Assembly: GCA_963712055.1 (NCBI GenBank)
Contig: CAVQGN010000001.1
Span: forward strand, 186,001 to 250,000
Source: JAHBVL01 sp963712055
GTDB taxonomy: Bacteria > Chloroflexota > Chloroflexia > Thermomicrobiales > UBA6265
Direction of reading: 5' to 3'
DNA: 64,000 nt
Positions 50,622 through 59,103 of the stretch are shown piece after piece. A program made the translations under genes and the position numbers. Under the pieces are notes generated by a model. That model did not search any database. It was not told the origin of the DNA and saw only the letters and a list, made by a program, of their open reading frames with translations. Within the stretch, counting starts at the first letter, position 1, and each line of letters opens with the position of its first letter.

Positions 50622-51047
50622 GTGGCTAAGAGGGTCAAGGCGTACATCAAACTTCAAATCGACGCAGGCAAGGCGTCGCCAGCACCTCCAGTAGGACCGG
50701 CGCTGGGTCAGCACGGTGTCGCGATCATGAACTTCGTGAAGGAATACAACGAGCGCACAGCGTCGATGGCAGGACAGACGATCCCGGTTGTCATCACGGT
50801 GTATGAAGATCGCTCTTTCACGTTCGTGACCAAGACACCGCCTGCGTCTGACTTGCTCCGGCGAGCGGCTGGTGTCGACAAGGGCTCGAGTCATGCGCCC
50901 CGGGATCAGGTTGGAAGCGTGACCAAAGCACAGATCAACGAAATTGCAGAGCTAAAGATGAAGGATCTGAACGCAGTCGATCTCGATGGCGCCGTCCGAC
51001 AGATTGAAGGCACGGCTCGTTCGATGGGAATCAAAGTCGCTCGATAG
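50622..51047 (+). CDS. rplK: 50S ribosomal protein L11
   Basis: L11 of the GTPase-associated centre. The 141-residue protein shows IKLQIDAGKASPAPPVGPAL with the conserved proline-rich linker, and FVTKTPPASDLLRRAAG in the C-terminal RNA-binding domain. GTG 50622 has GAGAGGGG upstream. Part of the standard secE-nusG-rplK-rplA order. Confidence 0.97.
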   Translation: MAKRVKAYIKLQIDAGKASPAPPVGPALGQHGVAIMNFVKEYNERTASMAGQTIPVVITVYEDRSFTFVTKTPPASDLLRRAAGVDKGSSHAPRDQVGSVTKAQINEIAELKMKDLNAVDLDGAVRQIEGTARSMGIKVAR

Positions 51048-51100
51048 GTATTGGCTATGTGGGAGGGCTGACGCCCGTTTGCACCACGGAGGATTTCACA

Positions 51101-51826
51101 GTGGGAAAAGTTGGAAAGAAACAGGCTGAGGCGATCGCCAAGGTCGAAAAAGATAAGTTGTATGGTCCCGTCGAAGGATCGAAACTGGTCAAAGACGTTG
51201 CCTGGGCCAACTTCGACGAATCAATTGAAGTCCATGCCCGGCTCAACATCGATCCGCGCCAGGCTGACCAAGCCGTGCGATCGACGGTTGCGTTGCCGCA
51301 TGGCACTGGACAGTCGGTCAACGTGCTTGTCTTTGCTGAAGGTGAGGCCGAGCGTATTGCCCGCGATGCTGGTGCCGACTACGTCGGTTCCGACGATCTG
51401 ATCAAGAAAATCAATGATGGCTGGATCGACTTTGATGCTGCTATCGCAACCGCTGACATGATGGGCAAGGTCGGTGGCCTCGGTCGTGTGCTGGGTCGCC
51501 GTGGGCTAATGCCGAATCCTCGCTCTGGCACGGTGGTGCGGAACATCGAGGACCTTCCAGGTGTGATCACTGATCTCAAGGGCGGTCGTGTCGAGTTCCG
51601 AAACGACCGTCTCGGGATCGTGCACTCGGTCATTGGCAAGAAGCACATGTCCGAAACCGATATTCTCGAGAATTACCTGGTGTTTGTGGATGCCCTGATG
51701 CGTGCGAAACCGTCCGGTGTGAAGGGTGTCTACATGCGTTCACTGGCGCTGACATCGACAATGGGTCCGGGAATCCGGATGAACGTTGCCGAGTCTGTAG
51801 CGGCAGCATCGGAGGTCGCGAACTAG
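51101..51826 (+). CDS. rplA: 50S ribosomal protein L1
   Basis: L1 of the mobile stalk near the E site. The 241-residue protein contains FDESIEVHARLNIDPRQAD, LPHGTGQSVNVLVFAEGE, GRRGLMPNPRSGTVV and KGGRVEFRNDRLGIVH. GTG 51101 is the start: GGAGGA lies seven bases upstream, and the 14 codons open before it (from 51059) do not match L1. Followed by the L10 leader region. Confidence 0.97.
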   Translation: MGKVGKKQAEAIAKVEKDKLYGPVEGSKLVKDVAWANFDESIEVHARLNIDPRQADQAVRSTVALPHGTGQSVNVLVFAEGEAERIARDAGADYVGSDDLIKKINDGWIDFDAAIATADMMGKVGGLGRVLGRRGLMPNPRSGTVVRNIEDLPGVITDLKGGRVEFRNDRLGIVHSVIGKKHMSETDILENYLVFVDALMRAKPSGVKGVYMRSLALTSTMGPGIRMNVAESVAAASEVAN

Positions 51827-52055
51827 CGACATCGCGCATTGCCGAACTGGTCTGAATCGGCAGTGCCACCAAATATGAAATTCCGGCCAGAGACAGTCGG
51901 TGCGATCCAAGAATCGCTTAATGTCCGACCGAGGCCCAGCAACCGTTCCTTGTGTACGCAAGCGAATGTGAGCCCTGGGTCGCCACCGGCCCGGGGCTTT
52001 GTCATTGCGCTGCACATGCGTGTGGCTCGTGGAAACAGAAGGAGGTGAAACGCAT
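51827..52055 (+). promoter_or_regulatory. leader region of rplJ (L10 leader type)
   Basis: The 229-base gap between rplA and rplJ holds several stems, the last being AGCCCTGGG/CCCGGGGCT followed by TTGTCATT, a weak terminator-like end about 50 bases before rplJ. Known L10 leaders in this place bind the L10-L7/L12 complex and repress rplJL. I infer the same here from location and structure; the kink-turn was not verified. Confidence 0.5.
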
Positions 52056-52586
52056 ATGCCGACAGTCAAGAAAGCGAAAACAATCGAAGAACTCGCGGAA
52101 TTACTCGATCAGGCCAAACTGGTCGTTCTGACCGATTATCGTGGTCTTTCCGTTTCCGATCTTCAGAACCTGCGTACGTCGTTGCGCGCGGTTGATGGAG
52201 AGATTCGGGTTTCAAAAAACACCTTGACGCGGATTGCGTCGGAGCGAGTCGGAATCCAGGGTCTCGAACCTGCACTCGAAGGACCCTTGGCGCTTGGTTT
52301 CGCGCATGGTGACATCGTTGGATTTGCCAAGGCGATCTCTGATTTCGCCAGGACGTCGCGGATCCTGACCGTCAAGGGTGGGGTTCTCGACAAACAGTTC
52401 ATCGGCGCTGAAAGCATCGAGAGTTTGTCGACCATGCCGTCGAAGGAGGTCTTGCAGGCAACACTGCTTGGTCTGATGAAGGCGCCCGCCAGACAGCTCG
52501 TCACGGTGCTCAATGGTCCGCCGCAGTCCGTAGCCTACCTGCTCAAAGCGCGTGCTGATCAATTGGCAGCCAGTGCCGGGGGCTGA
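52056..52586 (+). CDS. rplJ: 50S ribosomal protein L10
   Basis: Base of the L7/L12 stalk. The 176-residue protein shows LDQAKLVVLTDYRGLSVSDL, LRAVDGEIRVSKNTLTRIAS and a C-terminal helix (VAYLLKARADQLAAS) that carries L7/L12 dimers. The start ATG 52056 follows a perfect AGGAGGTGA with seven bases spacing. rplL follows 95 bases later. Complete. Confidence 0.97.
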   Translation: MPTVKKAKTIEELAELLDQAKLVVLTDYRGLSVSDLQNLRTSLRAVDGEIRVSKNTLTRIASERVGIQGLEPALEGPLALGFAHGDIVGFAKAISDFARTSRILTVKGGVLDKQFIGAESIESLSTMPSKEVLQATLLGLMKAPARQLVTVLNGPPQSVAYLLKARADQLAASAGG

Positions 52587-52681
52587 CACTCGAAAGCATT
52601 GTCGATTCGAAATTGGAAAAATAGCATCACCCAGGTCGGGATGGTGCGCATCGAGACAAAAAGCATTGAGGAGTAACGAAC

Positions 52682-53062
52682 GTGGCAAATGAAGCATTGA
52701 TCGAACAGCTCGAGGGCATGACGGTTCTCGAGATCAACGAACTGGTGTCAGCGCTCGAGGAACGTTGGGGTGTCTCCGCTGCGGCTCCTGCCGCCGTGGG
52801 TGTTGCTGTTGCCGCTGGTGGTGGCGTCGCTGCCGAGTCAGCTGAAGAGCAGACTGAGTTCGATGTGGTCCTCGTCGAGGCTGGTGCCAACAAGATTCAG
52901 GTCATCAAAGCCGTCCGCGAACTGACCAGCCTCGGCCTCAAGGAAGCCAAGGACTTGGTCGAAGCTGCGCCAAAGGCCGTTCGCGAACAGGTTTCGAAGG
53001 AAGAGGCTCAGGCCATCAAAGCCAAGCTCGAAGAGGCTGGTGCCAAGGCCGACGTCAAGTAG
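52682..53062 (+). CDS. rplL: 50S ribosomal protein L7/L12
   Basis: Stalk protein recruiting translation GTPases. The 126-residue protein has the N-terminal dimer domain (LEGMTVLEINELVSALEER), an Ala/Val-rich hinge and the C-terminal factor-binding domain (VEAGANKIQVIKAVRELTSL, LKEAKDLVEAAPKAVRE). GTG 52682 with GAGGAG upstream. A strong hairpin follows the stop codon. Confidence 0.97.
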   Translation: MANEALIEQLEGMTVLEINELVSALEERWGVSAAAPAAVGVAVAAGGGVAAESAEEQTEFDVVLVEAGANKIQVIKAVRELTSLGLKEAKDLVEAAPKAVREQVSKEEAQAIKAKLEEAGAKADVK

Positions 53063-53075
53063 CGTTGCCGTGGAA

Positions 53076-53110
53076 TGCCGACGGTTCTCGCTCCAGAGAA
53101 CTCGTCGGCA
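53076..53110 (+). terminator. long hairpin downstream of rplL
   Basis: TGCCGACGGTTCTC (53076-53089) pairs with GAGAAC-T-CGTCGGCA (53096-53110): 14 base pairs with one bulged T and a six-base loop. A second smaller stem GAGGC/GCCTC lies at 53121-53135. Neither is followed by a T-tract. Likely the end of the ribosomal protein transcript, by a mechanism that does not need a U-run, or an RNA-processing site. Confidence 0.55.
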
Positions 53111-53155
53111 GCCGCGAGTAGAGGCTTCTGGCCTCAAGGAATTCGCCGCGATTGG

Positions 53156-53164
53156 TGATACAAT
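53156..53164 (+). promoter_or_regulatory. extended -10 element of tRNA-Pro
   Basis: TGATACAAT, a TGn-extended -10 box ending nine bases before the tRNA-Pro 5' end at 53173. No clear -35. Confidence 0.5.
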
Positions 53165-53172
53165 CGCAGCAT

Positions 53173-53249
<77 letters not shown>

Positions 53250-53266
53250 GAACAATGTTTTTTGAT

Positions 53267-53307
53267 CTCAGACAGTTCAATGGAACTGCTTCCGTGCTTC
53301 CTCTGAG
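53267..53307 (+). promoter_or_regulatory. stem-loop in the leader of the ANTAR response regulator
   Basis: CTCAGA (53267-53272) pairs with TCTGAG (53302-53307), enclosing CAGTTC/GAACTG (53273-53278, 53283-53288) with an AATG loop. It lies between tRNA-Pro and the regulator start at 53344. ANTAR proteins bind RNA hairpins, but the hexaloop pattern with conserved A1 and G4 is not met, so autoregulation is speculative. Confidence 0.35.
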
Positions 53308-53343
53308 AGTTCAGGGGTTTGTACTCGTGTGTGGAGCTAAACG

Positions 53344-53970
53344 GTGAGTCGCAGACGCCCGTGCCGAATTCTCATTGCAGATGATGAATCTCTCATTCGG
53401 CTCGATCTCAGGGAGATGCTGATCCATCTTGGCTATGAGGTGGTGGCCGAAGCAGGGGACGGAAAAACAGCGCTCGATCTAGCGCGAACACTTCGGCCAG
53501 ACCTGGTCATCATGGACATCAAGATGCCAGAGGTGGACGGCATCACCGCGGCGAAAGCGTTGACTTCGGAGCAGATTGCGCCGGTCGTTCTGATCACCGC
53601 CTATTCCGATCAGCCGCTGGTGGAGCGTGCTCGCGACGCCGGCGTGGTCGGGTATGTCGTGAAACCATTTCGCGAAACTGAGCTCATGCCGGTGATCGAA
53701 CTCTCGCTGACGCGGTTCGCTGAGTTCACGGCTCTGCAAGAAGAAGTTGGCAGTCTGCGCGATGCGCTCGAATCACGCAAAGTGATCGAACGCGCAAAGG
53801 GTCTCCTGATGGAATCCTACGGGATTTCGGAAGCGGAAGCCTTTCGCCGAATTCGCAAAACGAGTATGGATGCCCGCAAGTCAATGCGTGAGGTTGCCGA
53901 AGCAATCTTGCTCGCAAATGAGGTCGAATCGCGCGGTGACAGCGAAGAGGACTTTGCAGACGGCGCGTAG
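53344..53970 (+). CDS. ANTAR-domain response regulator
   Basis: A 208-residue two-domain regulator. The receiver domain has the acidic pocket in RILIADDESLIRL, the phosphorylated Asp in DLVIMDIKMPEVDG and the lysine in VGYVVKPFRETEL. The C-terminal ANTAR domain (RKVIERAKGLLMESYGISEA, then AFRRIRKTSMDARKSMREVA) binds RNA and prevents termination in characterised members. No histidine kinase gene is adjacent. Start GTG 53344 with GGAG upstream. Targets are unknown; such regulators often control nitrogen or stress genes. Confidence 0.9.
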   Translation: MSRRRPCRILIADDESLIRLDLREMLIHLGYEVVAEAGDGKTALDLARTLRPDLVIMDIKMPEVDGITAAKALTSEQIAPVVLITAYSDQPLVERARDAGVVGYVVKPFRETELMPVIELSLTRFAEFTALQEEVGSLRDALESRKVIERAKGLLMESYGISEAEAFRRIRKTSMDARKSMREVAEAILLANEVESRGDSEEDFADGA

Positions 53971-54021
53971 CCACTCCCAACAAGATCCCAAACCCTGTAC
54001 AAGTCCGTGTTGGTGAAGTAG

Positions 54022-55275
54022 CTAGCCACCCGCGGCTGGCGATGCGTTATCGTCCGCGGGCAAGATCGTGACGCTGACAGAATCGGGGCTCACTGCCGTC
54101 CATTTCACCCCGGGAGGGACGACGATGACTGGTTCCAGCGTGTACGTGCCGGCTTCCAATCCTTCAAGGCTGACAAATGCTTGGACGTCGTTGCCGGTAA
54201 GTGACGCAATGACGTCCTGGGAGGCATCGATGTCGATCGAGACTTCTGCAGGATCAAAGGAAACCACCAACCCGTCGCCGATGTTGGTGGCCGTTACCTG
54301 GACATTCGTGAGTGTTTGACTCACGCCCCGTTGGCCGATTTGCACGAGTACATCGACGAGTCCATCGATCGGTTGAATGACGATGACTCCCTCAGGCAGA
54401 CCGACCAGTCCCACCTCAGCGGTCACACTGGAGTCTGAGCCGGTGATATCTACACTCTCGGTTGAAACTGCAATGATCTGGCGAATGACATCATCCGGCC
54501 CGTCGACGATAACGGTCGTTGGATTTGAAGTTCGGTCGAGAACGTCGTATCCGGCGGCGGGTGCTCCTGCGGTGGTCACCAGGACTGCAACTGATTTGCC
54601 TCGCGATGAAATGGTGACATCCGCCCGAATCACCGCTGGATCGATCGTGATATCAGGAACAACCTCTCCGAACTCATCGCGGGCTTCCGGAACAAACTCA
54701 TCGGAATAGGCCCGGCTTCCACCGGAAGATTCGACAGCAAGCACGATCTTGTCGATTCGGCCTACGTTTGAGTCGGGGCCAGTGACTGTGACGTTGTCGA
54801 CCTCTGGGTTGACATCGACTGACCGCAGACTGGTTGCATCGATGTCCATCACTTCGACCTCGAGTGGGAATGTCTCAACTGCGACCGCTTCAACTTCAAC
54901 ACTTGCGCTGCTTCGATCACTGCTGGTTTTCCAGAGATCATCCGGCGCTTCGATTTCCACAGGCAATGAGAAGTTTCCACTCGCCCGCACCTCAGTGAGA
55001 TCGACGATGGCCCGAATCTCAGTAGCATCCAGCGCGTCGACAACCGATTCAGGACCCGAAACCCGCACTTCCGTGGTGCCAAGGTCGGAAACGACGGTCA
55101 GTTCGTCAGTCACGCCCACTGGCTGGATCGGAACGGAAGCGAATACGCGGCTCTGTTCAGGATCATCAATGGTAGTGACGAACGCCCAGAGGAGAAACGC
55201 GGCTGCCAGAGAAGCCAGAAATCGCATCATCGAGGCGCGATTAAGAAGCGGAGAAAATGAGGTTAACCGATTCAT
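54022..55275 (-). CDS. cdaR: CdaR/YbbR-domain protein
   Basis: A 417-residue protein with one N-terminal membrane helix (FLASLAAAFLLWAFVTTID) and about four YbbR repeats facing outside (for example VRVSGPESVVDALDATEIRA, VTVTGPDSNVGRIDKIVLA, VIVDGPDDVIRQIIAVS). CdaR regulates the membrane diadenylate cyclase CdaA in Firmicutes. The gene overlaps cdaA by ATGA, so the two are coupled, as elsewhere. The usual third gene glmM does not follow. The Asp-, Ser- and Val-rich composition reflects the beta-rich repeats. Confidence 0.88.
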   Translation of the reverse strand: MNRLTSFSPLLNRASMMRFLASLAAAFLLWAFVTTIDDPEQSRVFASVPIQPVGVTDELTVVSDLGTTEVRVSGPESVVDALDATEIRAIVDLTEVRASGNFSLPVEIEAPDDLWKTSSDRSSASVEVEAVAVETFPLEVEVMDIDATSLRSVDVNPEVDNVTVTGPDSNVGRIDKIVLAVESSGGSRAYSDEFVPEARDEFGEVVPDITIDPAVIRADVTISSRGKSVAVLVTTAGAPAAGYDVLDRTSNPTTVIVDGPDDVIRQIIAVSTESVDITGSDSSVTAEVGLVGLPEGVIVIQPIDGLVDVLVQIGQRGVSQTLTNVQVTATNIGDGLVVSFDPAEVSIDIDASQDVIASLTGNDVQAFVSLEGLEAGTYTLEPVIVVPPGVKWTAVSPDSVSVTILPADDNASPAAGG

Positions 55276-56183
55276 GGGTTTCTATTGACTCCGGTTGATC
55301 CTTTTTCATGGTTCGCGGTCGCGTTCGAAGTCGAGCTCTTTGAATCCAAGCGCGGGAGATGGAACCGGCCGTTTGTTTTGCCGGAATCAACAGGATCTTT
55401 TTCGATTCTCATCAAGGTTCGGAGAACCCGGCGAAGTCGATCCTGATCGAGATCGCGAATAAGCCGACCGTTGTGGGCAACCGCGATCCGGCCGGTTTCC
55501 TCCGAGACGATGATCGAGAGCGCGTCAGAATCCTCGGTCACGCCGATCCCGGCGCGGTGGCGAGTTCCCAACTGGCTCGACGCGGAAATGTTATCGGTGA
55601 GTGGTAGTACCACGCTGGAGGCGAGAACGCGATTGCCACGAACGATCGTTGCTCCGTCATGGAGCGGAGAATTCGGATAGAAGATGTTGATGAGAAGTTG
55701 GCGGGTCAGTTCACCGTCAATCGGGATGCCATTTTCAGCGTAGTCCTGCAAACCGGTTTCACGCTCGATCACCATCAGAGCCCCGTAGCGCTGGCGGGCA
55801 AGCTGCCCCGCGGCACGTACGATTTCGTCAACGGCTTGCTCGTTGACGGATTCAGCCGTGGCGGACAATGGCGCTCGAATCCAGGAGCCTGTGTGTCCCA
55901 GTTGCTCCAGCGCTCTGCGAATCTCTGGTTGAAAAATGACAGGAATTGCAATGAACAGCGCCGGCCACATGTTGGATAGCAACCAGTTGAGGGTTGAGAG
56001 ATCAAATACCGTTGCGAACAGATACCCAATGGCCAGAAAAATCACCGCACCCCGGATCAACAAGGTCGCGCGGGTTCCCTGGGCGACACTCAGCAGCCAG
56101 TAGATGATCAGCGCCACGACCGCAATATCAAGAAGAGAACGAACGCTCCCCAGTTGCGAAAGGAGCCATTCGAATTGCGGCAT
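55272..56183 (-). CDS. cdaA: diadenylate cyclase CdaA
   Basis: Synthesises cyclic di-AMP from two ATP. The 303-residue protein has three N-terminal membrane helices (LLDIAVVALIIYWLLSVA, LIRGAVIFLAIGYLFATVF, MWPALFIAIPVIFQPEIRR) and a DAC domain with both catalytic motifs: DGA in NSPLHDGATIV and RHR in LGTRHRAGIGVTE. A hydrophilic tail follows the domain. It is coupled to cdaR. The DarA-like protein at 22047 is a possible receptor in the same genome. Confidence 0.94.
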   Translation of the reverse strand: MPQFEWLLSQLGSVRSLLDIAVVALIIYWLLSVAQGTRATLLIRGAVIFLAIGYLFATVFDLSTLNWLLSNMWPALFIAIPVIFQPEIRRALEQLGHTGSWIRAPLSATAESVNEQAVDEIVRAAGQLARQRYGALMVIERETGLQDYAENGIPIDGELTRQLLINIFYPNSPLHDGATIVRGNRVLASSVVLPLTDNISASSQLGTRHRAGIGVTEDSDALSIIVSEETGRIAVAHNGRLIRDLDQDRLRRVLRTLMRIEKDPVDSGKTNGRFHLPRLDSKSSTSNATANHEKGSTGVNRNP

Positions 56184-56230
56184 GGGTCGTAGCGCCTCGG
56201 TTCGATTCGGACGAAGAAATCAGCCCTGTG

Positions 56231-56239
56231 ATTCTAGCA
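56231..56239 (-). promoter_or_regulatory. extended -10 element of cdaA
   Basis: Minus strand TGCTAGAAT, predicted start near 56224, giving a leader of about 40 bases before cdaA. It lies in the 81-bp gap after the dnaC-like gene. Confidence 0.45.
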
Positions 56240-56264
56240 CCGTCCGGCGCGGCGACTTCGGCTT

Positions 56265-57032
56265 TCAGGGACTCTTATGCTGTTTCAGGCGATAATCGTC
56301 CGTATCAATAAGAACATATTGGGAAAGTCTGGTATCGAGCAGCCGGGAGAGGATCCGTTGCTCGATCCGGGAGAAGTCCTGGTTCGACGTCACAACCGTC
56401 GGAAGCTGCTCGTTGTAGCGGTGATTGATCAACTGATAGAGCTTTTCACTCGCCCATGGAGTCGACTGCTCAGTGCCGAGGTCATCGAGCACGAGGAGTC
56501 CAGCATTCTTGATTTGTTGAAAACGCTCGTCGTAAGCGACACCGTTTTGAGGATCGAAAGTCGCCCGCAATTGATCGAGCAAGTCGGGCACGACCCGGAA
56601 ATAGACCCCAATGTGGCGCTGATCGATCACATGATTGGCGATCGCTGCTGCCAGGTGGGTTTTGCCTACACCACAGTTACCGTGAAAAAAAAGCCAACCT
56701 TCAGGGTTTTGCGCATAGCGCACCGAGGTGTTGTACGCCGCTGCCACATTCCCTGAAACCGGTTCAAAGGTGTCGAAACGCAAGTGTGAGAGAGATTGCA
56801 GATGGGAAAGATCAAGCAACTGCTCGTTCCGGCGTGATTCCTGTTCCCGGATGAGACACTGACAGGGCACGACCCGACCGAAATTCGGATGACCTGGAGG
56901 CGCGTCAACTCGCAACCAGTGAGCGTCTTTGCATATGTCGCACTTATGGGTCTTTTGCTCGACGGAGGTGGTTTCCCCCGCGGTATTTATTGGGATCGAG
57001 AGTCCCTTCATGACGTCGCCGATCTTTTTCAT
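56265..57032 (-). CDS. DnaC/DnaI-like helicase loader ATPase
   Basis: A 255-residue AAA+ protein of the DnaC/IstB/DnaI group. A cysteine set near the N-terminus (HKCDICKDAHWL ... VVPCQCLIRE) looks like a zinc finger as in DnaI. Walker A is GNCGVGKTHLAAAIANHV, Walker B LLVLDDLGTE and sensor/arginine regions follow (LPTVVTSNQDFSRIEQRILS). It would load DnaB on single-stranded DNA. ATG 57032 is preferred because GGAGG lies five bases upstream; it overlaps the DnaD-like gene by 89 bases. dnaB and the DnaD-like gene are directly upstream, so the trio is a replication-restart operon. Confidence 0.88.
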   Translation of the reverse strand: MKKIGDVMKGLSIPINTAGETTSVEQKTHKCDICKDAHWLRVDAPPGHPNFGRVVPCQCLIREQESRRNEQLLDLSHLQSLSHLRFDTFEPVSGNVAAAYNTSVRYAQNPEGWLFFHGNCGVGKTHLAAAIANHVIDQRHIGVYFRVVPDLLDQLRATFDPQNGVAYDERFQQIKNAGLLVLDDLGTEQSTPWASEKLYQLINHRYNEQLPTVVTSNQDFSRIEQRILSRLLDTRLSQYVLIDTDDYRLKQHKSP

Positions 57033-57654
57033 GACCGCCTCCGGCTCCGGCGCTGCGACCATCCCGGGACCAGTTCTGCAGAATCCGCTGGATGTATCGC
57101 CAGCTGCGGCGATTGTACGTGACCGCCTCAAGGATAGCGTCTGCGATCCAGGCGGGCGGATAAGTTTCGACGGCAACCTTGATCTGATCAGCAATCAGCG
57201 GCGTAAGCTCGCCGATGTTTTCTTCGTATAGCCTGAACGCGGAATCATCCGCGTGCATTCCCGTCGGATTATGGTGGAAGTCGTCACCGGTTCCCATGGA
57301 AGCGTGCCGCAGAGGCAAGGGAATCCGGACAATCGTCGAGTTCGTTTCAGTCCGACCGGGGCGTTCCAGCAACCCTGCCGAAACCGCTTCATCGATGACG
57401 TCCAAAATGCGTGCTGCCCGCTCTTCTTCGAGATTGCTGCTGATCGCCAGCGAAAGCCATTGATCGCGGAGAAGCGATTCGACAGGGATGTTACCGTCAG
57501 CGAAATCGGTTGCTTCCAGGCGCCAGCAGGTCAGAATCAATTGAATCTGCTCGGCACTCTTGATCTGAGGCACGGTATCGACCAGAAAGGAGAAAGGGAT
57601 CGATATGTGAGAGGTCGACTGCCGCTGCGGATCCGTCGATCGTTTTGACGCCAC
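56944..57654 (-). CDS. DnaD-domain replication protein
   Basis: A 236-residue protein with a helical N-terminal part resembling the DnaD/DnaB-type winged helix (ILTCWRLEATDFADGNIPVE) and a C-terminal DnaD domain: YEENIGELTPLIADQIKVAV, then WIADAILEAVTYNRRSWRYI. In Firmicutes DnaD opens origins and helps load the helicase. The GTG start at 57654 overlaps the dnaB stop by one base (TAGTG). The C-terminus is basic (EKDRRRHEG), suiting DNA contact. The protein bridges dnaB and the dnaC-like gene in one operon. Confidence 0.86.
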   Translation of the reverse strand: MASKRSTDPQRQSTSHISIPFSFLVDTVPQIKSAEQIQLILTCWRLEATDFADGNIPVESLLRDQWLSLAISSNLEEERAARILDVIDEAVSAGLLERPGRTETNSTIVRIPLPLRHASMGTGDDFHHNPTGMHADDSAFRLYEENIGELTPLIADQIKVAVETYPPAWIADAILEAVTYNRRSWRYIQRILQNWSRDGRSAGAGGGHEKDRRRHEGTLDPNKYRGGNHLRRAKDP

Positions 57655-58994
57655 TAGAAAACCTGGTCGGACACGGCTTCGAAATCAGCGAAGCGAGCGA
57701 TCCGCTCCAGAAATCGAACCCGGAAGGTGCCAATGGGGCCATTGCGATGTTTCGCGATGATGATCTCGGCCAGATTCTTGTCAACAGATTGATCGTCAAA
57801 CTTATCTTCGCGATGGATGAAAATAACGATATCCGCGTCCTGTTCAATCGCGCCCGATTCTCTCAGGTCGGAAAGCATCGGTCTATGCCCGGTTCGGTTT
57901 TCGACCGCGCGCGAGAGCTGGGACAAGGCGATCACGGGCACATCGAGTTCGCGCGCGAGCGTCTTGAGCCCGCGAGAGATCTCGGCGATCTGCTGAACCC
58001 TGTTTTCCGACCGACCACCACTCATCAACTGCAGATAGTCGACGATGATCAGATCGAGCCCGTGCTCTGCCTGCAACCGCCGGGATTTCGACTTGATGTC
58101 CATGACCGTTGACGTGGCCGAATCATCGATGAAGATTTGGGCTTCGCCGACTCGACCCATGCCGCGACCCAGCGCGACCCAGTCGTTGTCGTTTATCTGT
58201 CCAACCCTGATCTTGTGAACCTCTACACCGGTATCAATCGACAGGAGGCGCTGCACGACCTGCTCGGCCTGCATTTCAAGCGAAAAGATCCCTACCGTGC
58301 GCTGATGCTCGACAGCGGCGGAGTGGGCCATACCGATCGCCAGCGAGGACTTACCGAACGAGGGGCGAGCGGCGATGACGATGAGGTCTGAACGCTGCAA
58401 CCCGCCAGTCAGCCGATCGAGCGCGACGAAACCGGTTGGGACACCGATTGTCGCTCCACGGTCGTGCTGCAGATTCTCGATTTTGTCGAAGAGTTCATCG
58501 ATGACCTCTTGTACCTGGACGAACTCGCTGGTCGAGCGGCGTTCGGCCACATCGAAGATGCTCCGTTCGGCTTCATCCAGCGCTTCGGCGATCTCGAGAT
58601 CTTCGCGGTAGCCTAGACCAACAATCTTCGCGCCGGCGGTTATGAGTCGACGGAGCGTGGCTGTCCGTTCGACGATATGGGCGTAGTACTCGATGTGAAC
58701 TGAGGTCGGTACAACTTCGATGAGTTCCGCGAGATACGCCGCGCCACCGACCTGATCGATCGTCCCCCGGCGCTTGAGTTCAGCGGTCAGGGTGACAACA
58801 TCGGTCGGTTCGCGGCGATCATAAAGCTCAGTGATTGCTTTGAAAATCTGACCGTTTGCCGGTTGATAAAAGTCTTCTGGTTTGAGAAACGGCGCAACCC
58901 GGATGACGGAGTCTCGGTCAAGGAGGATGCTTCCGAGCACCGATTGCTCTGCTTCGAGGTTATGCGGGGGTAGTCGATCGACGGCTGCGACCAT
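57654..58994 (-). CDS. dnaB: replicative DNA helicase DnaB
   Basis: Hexameric 5'-3' helicase of the replication fork. The 446-residue protein has the N-terminal primase-binding domain (PPHNLEAEQSVLGSILLD), a linker helix and the RecA-like motor: Walker A ARPSFGKSSLAIGMAHSA, SLEMQAEQVVQRLLS, Walker B LDLIIVDYLQLMSG and the arginine-finger region LRESGAIEQDADIVIFIHRE. No intein is present. Gene order rplI-dnaB is widespread; here a DnaD-like and a DnaC-like gene follow. Confidence 0.97.
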   Translation of the reverse strand: MVAAVDRLPPHNLEAEQSVLGSILLDRDSVIRVAPFLKPEDFYQPANGQIFKAITELYDRREPTDVVTLTAELKRRGTIDQVGGAAYLAELIEVVPTSVHIEYYAHIVERTATLRRLITAGAKIVGLGYREDLEIAEALDEAERSIFDVAERRSTSEFVQVQEVIDELFDKIENLQHDRGATIGVPTGFVALDRLTGGLQRSDLIVIAARPSFGKSSLAIGMAHSAAVEHQRTVGIFSLEMQAEQVVQRLLSIDTGVEVHKIRVGQINDNDWVALGRGMGRVGEAQIFIDDSATSTVMDIKSKSRRLQAEHGLDLIIVDYLQLMSGGRSENRVQQIAEISRGLKTLARELDVPVIALSQLSRAVENRTGHRPMLSDLRESGAIEQDADIVIFIHREDKFDDQSVDKNLAEIIIAKHRNGPIGTFRVRFLERIARFADFEAVSDQVF

Positions 58995-59071
58995 GATGAT
59001 TCGTTCCGGGTATGCGGGTACCGATACGAACGATCTCAGTGACCGGTCAGTAAACGGTTGTGTCGTCTCTT

Positions 59072-59080
59072 AGTGTAGCA
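59072..59080 (-). promoter_or_regulatory. extended -10 element upstream of dnaB
   Basis: Minus strand TGCTACACT in the gap between rplI and dnaB, predicted start near 59065. Identical to the recR element at 17611-17619. Confidence 0.45.
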
Positions 59081-59103
59081 AGTCTCAGATCGTCACCGGG
59101 TCG

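Noticed and set aside
53267..53307. ANTAR two-hexaloop target RNA
   Set aside because: The loop is four bases (AATG) and the A1/G4 hexaloop rule is not met; retained only as a stem-loop.
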